The notes beneath the pieces were generated by a model that was given only the letters and a program-made list of their open reading frames with translations, did no database searches and was not told the origin of the DNA. DNA of 64,000 nt from Allomyces macrogynus ATCC 38327. Its lineage: Eukaryota; Blastocladiomycota; Blastocladiomycetes; Blastocladiales; Blastocladiaceae. The first letter of the stretch is position 1. Every line of letters starts with the position of its first letter. Positions 56,237 to 64,000 of this stretch are shown piece after piece. The stretch is from NCBI GenBank assembly GCA_000151295.1, contig GG745329.1, positions 1,002,897 to 1,066,896 of the forward strand. Reading direction: 5' to 3'. The position numbers were made by a program, and so were the translations under genes.

Positions 56237-58280
56237 CTACAACGACCACGATGGCGACGCCGGTGACGGAGGCTCCCTCGCGCGCCAGTGCCCCCACTCG
56301 GACGCGGCCAGTACTTCCGCCATCGACCGATCCACATCTACGAGCGCCGCCGCCGCCGGCGAAAGCGCCACATCGCGCGGCGTGCGCGGCGGACTCGACG
56401 TCGTCGGCGCGCGCTTACCCGCATGCGCGTCGTCCACAGCGGCAACCCGCATCGACACGCGCCTTGCGACCGCCGGGGGAGGCGCGAGCAAGTGCACCGC
56501 GTGCGGTAGCGGCGGTGGCGGTTCCGCGGCGACCGCGACCGCGCCGCCGTTGGTGCCATTAATCAGCCCGAGTTCGCGCAACGTATCCCACGCGGGTCGT
56601 CGCGGGGACGCCGGGTCTGGCGGGGGCACGTCGTCCTCACACGTCACGGCAGGGTACCGCGGGTCATCGATCTGCGGCGAATCCGCCGCGACCATGGCCC
56701 ACGCACGCGTCGCGCGCACCATACGGCGCACTTCGTCCGCAACAACTGCCAACAGTGCATCGAGGTCGTGCCAGAGCGTTTCGTCGTCGGTGTCGTTGTC
56801 GGCGGTACTCGCGCTGCGCAGACGGCCGAGCTTTCCATGCTGCCACGACGCGCGCTTGTAGGTCCCCCGGGAGGTTCAGTTCGCGCGCGGCGCCGCGGTG
56901 CAGGTACCGCCGCACGAGTGCGCGGCGAAGACGACGCGCGACGGCCGCGCAGGTTGCCGGGGAGGGTGGGGGTGCGTTGGTGAGGGAGGCAGCGGTTGTG
57001 GTGGGCGGCTGCCACGCGCCGAGCGGGCTCGTCAAGACGACCGGACGGAACGCGGGGGCGCGTGCGGCAGCCGCTGCCGCGGCCGCGTCGTCGGAGAGAG
57101 CGGCAAACGACGTGGCGGGTGGCGGGAGCGGGCGTATGGCTGTGGCCGCGGTTGCACGCGCGGCAGGCATTGTCGCCCACGGTGGTGACGGCGGCGTCGC
57201 GCCTGCAGTTGTCGCGGGCGTGGCCACGTGCAACGTCGTGGGCCGGCGCTTGCGCGAATTCGGCGACCGGCCAAACCACCCGCTGCCGTGCTCGTGATGA
57301 GAATGGTGGACCGGGTCGGACGGGTCGTAAACGGGTGAGGCTGTCGGCGACGCACGCGGACTGCTCCCGCCGCTACTGCTGCCGGTCGTCAGCGTCAGTG
57401 CCTTGCGCCAGAGTTTGGCGAGCGACGACATGGCGGGGGACGATGACGGGGACGGCGCCGGCGGCGACACGGTCGCCGATATGGCCGACCCGTTGGACCC
57501 GGAACCGGAGAACGACGCGGACCCGAGCGACGCCGACGACGCGGTGCGGTCGCGCGACCAGAGATGGTGGTGGTGGTGCGGGGTATGCATCGACGCTGCG
57601 TGCGGCGGCGTGGCGCTACTACTACTGCTGCCTTCGCCCGAAGCGTAGGCGGCAAGGGGCGCGCCGACTGCATCCCCACCACCGCCCACGGCATACTCGA
57701 CGGCGACGGGTGGGTAGGGTGGGAAGGCGCCGAGCCCGCCGTCGCGCGGCGTGCGCGGTTCCGGCCACAGCCACGAGGAGCGCACGTTGAGCGCCATTTC
57801 CTCGCCGTGATGGATGGGGCTCGTGGCGTGCAACGACGCGGCGCGCGCGGGCGGCGCCGTGACTTCGGTCCCACCTACGGGCGGCGCACCAGCGTCGTTG
57901 TTCTCGGGCGTCGGTGCCGTTGGCGAAGTTGGAGTGGCTGGCAGTGATGGGATTCCAGCGGCAGCGGCGGCGAGGACGGGCGGAAGTGCGCTTGCGAGTC
58001 GGCGCCAGTCGTCGGCGGCATTGGGGGCCGTGAGCGCGCCGGCAGCCGTGTCGGGCGCGAGGGCCGGGAACAGGGCGGTGGGTGTTGGGCCGGCCCAGCT
58101 GGCGAGGTACTTGGGCAGCGTGACGAGCAGCATAAAGTCGGCCCAAAAGTCGGCGAGCTCGTGGTTGTGTTCCTGGGCGAGGCACGCGCGCAGCCGGCCA
58201 AAGGCGCGCGGGCAGACCAGCGTGCGGTCGAGCAGGCGCGCGTCGCCGAGCGCGTCGAGCGGCGGCGGGGCGGCATCCAT
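56237..58280 (-). CDS. RGS-domain protein with split domain and long insertion
   Basis: Probable regulator of G-protein signalling (GTPase activator for G-alpha). The start at 58280 (GCCGCCATGG) gives MDAAPPPLDALGDARLLDRT followed by CPRAFGRLRACLAQEHNHEL and ADFWADFMLLVTLPKYL, matching the first RGS helices. About 400 residues of Pro/Ala/Ser/His-rich low complexity follow. Near nt 56880 the second half of the domain appears: RRYLHRGAARELNLPGDLQA, then LWHDLDALLAVVADEVRRMV. These last two pieces lie in different frames, with the switch between about 56800 and 56870. I found no intron that keeps both, so an indel in the assembly or a true frameshift is likely. The C-terminus, ending at 56237, is Pro/Ala-rich. 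Total about 680 aa if corrected. Confidence 0.6.
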
Positions 58281-58799
58281 GGCGGCGGCGGCGGTGCTGT
58301 CGTCGGTGGTGCGGGTCGGGGGAGAGAGGCAACGAGAGCGCGGGGACGGATCTGTGGCGGAAAGAAGGCAAAGCGGGAGCCGCGAACGCGCGTCACATCC
58401 GAACAGACAATGCGCGCACACAGTGACGCACGCGTGAAACACCCGTGCGTGCTTCCGAAACACGACGCGCCGAAACCGAACCACGCGCGCCCACCTTCCT
58501 GAAACCCCCACAACCTGCGCGCGAGTCCCTGGTGTCGAGCGGAACTGGGCCGGTCGGGCCGACAAAGCAACATCCCACCCCGCATCTTCGCCGATCCTTG
58601 CCCAAATTTCACTGATGTCCAATTAATCCTTACCCGAGCGCGCCCTTAGCCGCGTGATCTGTGCAATGATCAATAGGCCTTGTCCACAGTCTCCACGCCC
58701 TGCATGTCCAGCACCAACGCGCCTTCCCCGCAGCCCTGCATGCAAAGTCGGCCCAACGTGCTGTCCGCGCTCAAAGTCCATGCCTCACGCGCTGCGCGC
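58281..58799. other. intergenic
   Basis: About 520 nt between the RGS-protein start and the stop of the 7TM candidate, both on the minus strand. No gene seen. Confidence 0.4.
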
Positions 58800-60331
58800 C
58801 TATCTGGCCCCTGCGCCCGCACTGCCCCTGATTTCATCCTTTCCCAGCCCCGCCGCCGTGGTCTTCTCATAAGGCAACGACACGAGCACCGACGGCGCCG
58901 GTGCCGCGCCATGCTGGCCGTGCTGAAGATGCTGGTGCGACGCGTGTCCGGCCCCGCGTCGTGTTGGTTCCTCGCGCACCGTGACGCTCGCCACGCTGTG
59001 TGCGGTCTGCGGACCGGCCTGCACTGTGCCTGCTACCGCGGTCGTCCAGGACCCAGTGACCGACGAATGCGCACGCGGGATCACGGCTGCTGTTGCACTC
59101 GACGGCACCATTGACGGTGGGTCACACGCGATCGCAGCACCGGCACCCGGACCGAGCAATTGCTCGCGCAGCCACGCCGAGTGCGTGAGCAGCTTGGCGA
59201 GCGACCGAAAGTAGGCGATCCTGGATCGCATGGAGTCGCAATCAGTTCCACTCAATGCCGGGTGGAGAAAGCACTCACCACCAACAAGAACGGCGAGGCA
59301 CGTACTGGAGCGCCAGGTGGATGCGCAGCGCAAACGACAGGAGTGTCATGCCGAGGTAGAGCGGCAGCTGCGGGAATATGATGGCGCCGACCACGAGCAG
59401 CACCACCCGGTAGACCTGCGCCCACAGACACTGGTCGAGGTGCCGGAACACGTAAATGGCGCCGTGCACCGTCGTATACAGCTCGCGCCGCCCCCTCAGG
59501 ACGTGCAGGCCCATGCTCATGCACAGCGCGAGGAGCAGGCCCACGACAAGGAGCGTCGCGGAACTAGATACGACGAGGGTCACAACGATGACGATGAGTG
59601 GCCAAGACCTCGATCGAAAACGAAGCTGCGCGACCGGCAACGCACCAAAACTTGAATGCCGAGCTCCAGTACTCGGCCGCCGCGCCCGCCGACTCGGTCA
59701 CGTCGCTGAGGGCAGGGCCAAACTCGCGGCACCCGAACACGAGCGACATGGTCTTGACTGTCGGGTACCCAATCACCACGCCGAGCACCAAGACACGCCG
59801 TAGATGCTCCAGCACAAACCCGACCACCGCAAACATGAGGTCGTGTCCATGTGCCGCGGCCGGGTCCAGCGGCACCCGCGGTCGCCAGCCGCGAGGACGC
59901 AGCGATCGAAACCATGCGCAGCGTGCCAGCTGCGACTTCTTGTGCCCGCCATCATCGCCATGCCCCTTATCCGAATGGTCGTCCGACGATGCAATAAACA
60001 ACGGCTGGAAGATACCGGCGCGCACGAGCCCGAGCGTCAAGTGAATCGAGAGCGTCAGGTGGTTGAGCGCATCAAACGTGACGCGCGTCGGCGAGCAGAG
60101 CGGCGCGGCCTTGGTCGTCTGGTTCGCAACCATGACGAGCAGGCCAATCAAGTTGAGCAGGTCGCACCCGAGCGAAATGGCCGACTCGATGAGCAGGAGC
60201 ACGGCGAACCCGGACCGGTCGCGCGTTCTCGCGCCGGCAATCGACCGGAACATGCGTAGCGATGCGAGAATGCATAGCGAACTGATCAGCGTCGAGAAGA
60301 TGGCGGCCAGGAGGGCCTCTAAGTCCGACAT
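58800..60331 (-). CDS. orphan 6-7 TM membrane protein, receptor-like
   Basis: Three exons, complement(58800..59220, 59306..59563, 59646..60331), give 454 aa with GTGCGT and GTACGT donors and consistent phases. The start MSDLEALLAAIFSTLISSLC has no signal peptide. Hydrophobic spans lie at about residues 6-27, 41-69, 88-113, 163-190, 220-250 and 275-312; the last is long enough for two, so six or seven helices. A His/Lys/Asp-rich loop lies between spans three and four (DDHSDKGHGDDGGHKKSQ). The C-terminal 140 residues are soluble and begin IAYFRSLAKLLTHSAWLREQ. No family recognised. Immediately upstream, on the same strand, of the RGS-domain gene, which suggests but does not prove a G-protein-coupled role. 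Confidence 0.72.
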
Positions 60332-60962
60332 TCGAGTTCAGCCATGGATTCGCTCCGTGCTCGTCGATGCAGCTGAAGAGACCCACACCGTGTACGACAA
60401 TCTGCTCGATCACATGGTCGTTAATTTCATGGAAATGCATCCTTGACAACGAATCACGTCCCCGACACGGGCCGTGGAGGTGAAAGCGCGACCCGAGGGC
60501 TAAATGCTTGCCGACGCGCCCAGCTGGGCTGGGGCGCACGAGTCGCGAAACGGGGACAGGGACGAGCGTGCAAACCGGATCGCACGCGTGTGTTCTGCGA
60601 AGTTGTCCTGGTTGCAGGAGTTGGCAATGTGGCGCAACGTGCGAGGGTGACTGGGGCGAGATCTGTTGCAATGCGACTTGACTCCGCCAACCTGCGCGGA
60701 TACGGGGTCGAGACTCGAAGGGTCGGTGGTTCGAAAATCACACGGCAATGGCATGCAGAAAGGCGACAATGGGCTGCCAACAACCCAAGAGCGCTGATCA
60801 GTGCTACTGCTGGTCGAAGAGGAGCGCGGGAAGGGTCGTCAGGCCCGGTCGTCCTCCTTCGCACGCTCTGTCCTTGCCTCACGTGGAACGCGTCTCCCAT
60901 GCACCGCGCGACGTGTCGAACTTCACTGGCGGCAATCCAAACCATTTTGCACTTGACTTCGC
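60332..60962. other. intergenic
   Basis: About 630 nt between the 7TM start and the LYC1-family stop, both minus strand. Nothing recognised. Confidence 0.4.
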
Positions 60963-62417
60963 TCAAATCCACGCATACTTCTCGTTCCCGTGCCACACGA
61001 CTTCGTCCCGCGGATCTGCGACCACGCTGCTGTCGCGCCACAGCATCAGCGGGCTCAGTGACTCGTCGCGCGGTGTCTCGCGCTTCCACTCGGGCCGGAG
61101 TGGTGCAACACACCCACACACGTCCCACATCAACCCGTCCGTCACGTATGCCTCGACCGAGCCCAGCCCAAACCGCGCCGCGTGGTGTGCGGCCACACTG
61201 AGCACGTCGGCCGCGGCGCGCGTCGAGTCAGCGGCCAAATGGAGCACGCACAGCACGCCCTCGTCAATGTGTGGGTGCAGCTCCCTCAGCAGCACGGCGT
61301 CGCACGTGCGGATGCCCACAATGTCGGCTCCGTGCGGGTGGAGAGTGGTGCGCAGGTCGCCATGCGCGCGCTGCGCGTAGTAGAAGCGCGTGTTGGCTTC
61401 GGGCCACGCGATGCAGATCGCGTCGAGCGGCATGGCGAATACTTGGCGGCCCTGAACGTCGGTTTGGTCGTGTTCGCGCGCGTGCGACCATGCGGCGCCG
61501 CAGATCTGCGCGGCGGTGGCAGCGTCGAGGTAATCGATGGGCGGCGAGCCCGAGTCGGGAGTGGAAAGCATGCGCGCCGGATCGATCGTCGCAACGAGCG
61601 CGTCAGAAGAAACACGGGCCAGCCAAGCTTGTCATCTGTACAAAGGAATGGTTGCGCATCAGCCGATCGTTTGCAAGCGTGTTTGGCCAGAGGAGCACGT
61701 ACAAAACCGCGGCTCAACGTCCTAGTACAGAACCGACACGCCGAGATCTGGGCGCTGCGTGATCCAATGGTCGCGGATCATGGTGACGAGATGCGTCGCG
61801 TACCCGTGCCCGCGCTTGGCGTGATCGACGAACACCGGAGCCATGACCTAAACGTTGACCACTATGTTGACGCTGAATCAGAACTGTTCACGTTCGCGGT
61901 CAAGAACTCGGCAGAAAGAGAGCGCGTACGCTGTTCACCCAACCGGCCGACGCGATGGAACGTTTCGCACGACGCCAACATGGTCGGGTCAGCCGCATTC
62001 ACCTCGGCTGCCGCGACCAGTACCCAGCTCGTGTGCGCGCCTTGCGCAAACGTCGTCAACTGGAGCACCTGCTCGCGCTCGAAGTACTGGTCGAGCGTCA
62101 GACCCGACGCGTGGCCCCACTCCTCACAGCTGCGCCAGGTTCCAAAATCAGTCGTATGGCACGGGTGGAGAAGGCGCGCCCAGGGGCAGTGCTCCATGGA
62201 CATACTTCTCCTTCGTCGCCGCCCAGTGCAATGGTGACTTGTCGGCACGCCGCAGCGCATGCTTGGCCTCCGGTTTCGGGACTGGCGTCTCTGCCGCAAG
62301 CAGTTTCGCGTGCATAGGCGGAAGCCGTGTGGAAGACATGCTCTCAGCATCAGGCGAAGCTCTCAGCGAATCGTGTTCGTGAAGCGGAATGTCGGGGACT
62401 TGCACACTAGTCGACAT
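60963..62417 (-). CDS. LYC1-family acetyltransferase-like protein, apparently disrupted
   Basis: Pieces in order match the fungal LYC1 family (GNAT-like N-terminal half plus a C-terminal domain). They are TWRSCEEWGHASGLTLDQYF and WVLV...LASCETFH (near 62000-62140), VMAPVFVDHAKRGHGYATHL (near 61800-61850, the GNAT acetyl-CoA loop region), DVEPRF+YDKLGWPV (near 61640-61720), and a long last exon ending EVVWHGNEKYAWI at 60963. Splicing GTACGT...TTTGTACAG between RF and YDKLGW is in phase. However, a TAG stands where the family has a sense codon (VLY-stop-DVEPRF), and the frame shifts again after GWPV before SSDALVATIDPARM. No intron I tried cures both. It is a decaying gene, or carries sequencing errors. 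The 5' end is uncertain (ATG at 62417 is the outer limit). Confidence 0.6.
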
Positions 62418-62842
62418 TTGTTGGTGGATCGATCAAGGAGCGGACAATATCTCCGACCAAACGTTGACCCAAGTCATGGCGTCGCCGCATCGAGTATATG
62501 GCGAAGCTCTGCCCTCACTGCTGCTTGTAGTGCATGTTGAATGATGCCTTGTTGGTGTCAAAAGGCTGCGGCCAGAGCGCCATTGGCCCGGTGTTGGCAA
62601 TACCAAGAACCAACACTCGCATTGTTCGTCCCTGGCGCCGACCTGGCCAGCATCTCCTCGCGCAAACGCGCTCTCACTCATGACGACGAAAAAGACGAAG
62701 CATTCACGGTGGAAGGGTAGTATATATATATACAGAGCAAACCAAAATTGATTGCAAACGCGAGCGGATAACACACCCAGGAACAAATGATCGAACCGCC
62801 CCAAACCAGCCGGTACATGCTCTTGCTAGAGCGCCGTTCCGC
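62418..62842. other. intergenic, 3' side of HSP70
   Basis: About 425 nt, including a short (TA)n stretch near 62719-62733. Likely HSP70 3' UTR and the promoter of the LYC1-family gene. Confidence 0.4.
62719..62733. repeat. short TA repeat
   Basis: About seven alternating TA units in otherwise mixed sequence, 110 nt past the HSP70 stop codon. Confidence 0.8.
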
Positions 62843-64000
62843 TTAGTCGACCTCCTCGATCGTCGGGCCCGTCGGGTCCTCGGCGGTCGGCGCGTCAGCG
62901 GCCCCGCCAAAGTTGCCCGGCATGCCACCGGCCGGACCAGCACCGCCCGCGGCGTAGAGCTTGGTCATGATCGGGTTGGCAATGGCCTCGAGGTCCTTTT
63001 GCTTGTGCTCGTACTCGTCCTTGGCCGCCTCCTGGTTGTGGTCGAGCCAGTTGATCGTCTCGGTGATGGCCGCGTCGAGCTTGTCCTTGTCGTCCTTGTC
63101 GAGCTTGCCGCCCACCTTGTCGTCGTTGATCGTGTTGCGCAGGTTGTAGGCGTACGACTCGAGCCCGTTCTTGGCCTGCACGCGCGCCGCCGCCTCCTCG
63201 TCCTCCTTCTTGTACTTTTCGGCCTCGGCCACCATGCGCTCAATGTCCTCCTTGGAGAGACGGCCCTTGTCGTTGGTGATCGTGATCTTGTTCGACCGCT
63301 CCGTCTGCTTGTCGACGGCCGTCACGTTCAGGATGCCGTTGGCGTCAATGTCGAACGTGACCTCGATCTGCGGCACGCCGCGCGGTGCCGGCGGGATGCC
63401 GGTCAGCTCAAACTTGCCGAGCAGGTTGTTGTCCTTGGTGCGCGTGCGCTCGCCCTCGTAGACCTGGATCAGGACGCCCGGCTGGTTGTCGGCGTAGGTC
63501 GAGAACGTCTCCGACTTTTTGCACGGGATCGTCGAGTTCCTCTTGATGAGCGGCGTCATGACACCGCCGGCCGTCTCGATCCCGAGCGAGAGCGGAGCGA
63601 CATCGAGCAGCAGCAGGTCCTGCACCTTCTCCGACTGGTCGCCGGCCAAGATGGCGGCCTGGACGGCGGCACCGTAGGCAACGGCCTCGTCCGGGTTGAT
63701 CGACTTGTTGGGCTCCTTGCCGTTAAAAAAGTCCGAGACGAGCTTCTGCACCTTGGGGATACGCGTCGACCCACCAACGAGCACAATCTCGTGCACCTGC
63801 GACTTGTCCATCTTGGCGTCGCGCAGCACCTTCTCGACCGGGTCCATGGTCGAGCGGAACAGGTCGGCGCAGAGCTCCTCGAAGCGCGCGCGCGTGATCG
63901 ACGTGTAGAAGTCGATGCCCTCGAACAGCGAGTCAATCTCAATCGACGTCTGCGCCGACGACGAGAGCGTGCGCTTGGCGCGCTCGCAGGCCGTGCGCAG
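62843..64000 (-). CDS. SSA: cytosolic HSP70 chaperone, 3' part
   Basis: ATP-dependent protein-folding chaperone. The last 385 residues are present; the N-terminal ATPase half lies beyond the right edge. Visible: the end of the nucleotide-binding domain ([57 protein letters not shown]), the linker [16 protein letters not shown], the substrate domain ([36 protein letters not shown]), the helical lid, a [16 protein letters not shown] tail and the terminal IEEVD. IEEVD is the docking motif for TPR co-chaperones and marks the cytosolic/nuclear class. No intron in this part. Not an ER or mitochondrial paralogue, as it has neither HDEL nor the mitochondrial tail. Confidence 0.97.
   Translation of the reverse strand: MRTACERAKRTLSSSAQTSIEIDSLFEGIDFYTSITRARFEELCADLFRSTMDPVEKVLRDAKMDKSQVHEIVLVGGSTRIPKVQKLVSDFFNGKEPNKSINPDEAVAYGAAVQAAILAGDQSEKVQDLLLLDVAPLSLGIETAGGVMTPLIKRNSTIPCKKSETFSTYADNQPGVLIQVYEGERTRTKDNNLLGKFELTGIPPAPRGVPQIEVTFDIDANGILNVTAVDKQTERSNKITITNDKGRLSKEDIERMVAEAEKYKKEDEEAAARVQAKNGLESYAYNLRNTINDDKVGGKLDKDDKDKLDAAITETINWLDHNQEAAKDEYEHKQKDLEAIANPIMTKLYAAGGAGPAGGMPGNFGGAADAPTAEDPTGPTIEEVD

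Noticed and set aside
1..64000. tRNA, rRNA, CRISPR or prokaryotic operon features
   Set aside because: No B-box-like tRNA arm pairs, rRNA core sequence or spaced direct repeats were noticed; gene structure is eukaryotic throughout.

Overview
The window is nuclear DNA of a GC-rich, intron-bearing fungus, most likely an early-diverging zoosporic lineage (chytrid or blastocladian grade). The evidence is a complete SAS-6 centriole cartwheel gene, which goes with a flagellated stage and is missing from Dikarya, alongside fungal-type genes (STE11-type MAPKKK with SAM and RA domains, septin, PNS1/CTL transporters, LYC1-family protein, SSA-type HSP70). I cannot name the species. Introns are mostly 45-140 nt and were placed by hand from splice signals, reading phase and family sequence. 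Nearly all exon junctions quoted keep phase, so most models are internally consistent but not tested by RNA.

Layout. 0.7-14.6 kb: Golgi SNARE GOS1 (-), a 6-TM membrane cyclic nucleotide phosphodiesterase (+), retromer VPS26 (-), mitoribosomal mL46 (+), inorganic pyrophosphatase (-), SAS-6 (-). 15.4-22.4 kb: two CTL/PNS1-type multi-pass transporters (+) flanking a secreted orphan protein (-). 23.3-32.1 kb: a 1095-residue low-complexity orphan (+), a heat shock factor (+), an RS-rich nuclear-type protein (-) and cytidine deaminase (+), the last two divergent. 32.1-33.3 kb is a gene-poor stretch. 33.3-41.0 kb: a CNBD channel-like gene (-) broken by a 324-base assembly gap, then STE11 (-). 41.5-49.9 kb: septin (+), BRO1/PalA-ALIX protein (-), sphingomyelin-synthase-like PAP2 protein (-), CDC25/Arr2-like rhodanese phosphatase (-). 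50.2-55.8 kb: an ACE-like M2 peptidase with a membrane anchor (-) and a CLASP-type TOG protein (+). 56.2-64.0 kb: an RGS-domain protein (-), a 6-7 TM orphan (-), a LYC1-family gene that looks damaged (-), and the 3' two thirds of HSP70 (-), running off the right edge.

Functional themes. Several genes belong to signal reception: the membrane PDE, the CNBD channel-like protein, a 7TM candidate beside an RGS protein, and STE11. Others serve membrane traffic (GOS1, VPS26, BRO1 protein) and cytoskeleton (SAS-6, septin, CLASP). The most unusual observations are a channel-like protein whose pore lacks the usual selectivity filter, a 6-TM/coiled-coil/PDE fusion, a 7TM gene in tandem with an RGS gene whose RGS fold is split by about 400 residues, a splice-donor consensus with a pyrimidine at +4, very small coding exons (4, 7 and 14 nt), and a pyrophosphatase stop codon lying inside a splice donor. 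No CRISPR array, rRNA, tRNA or intact transposon was recognised.
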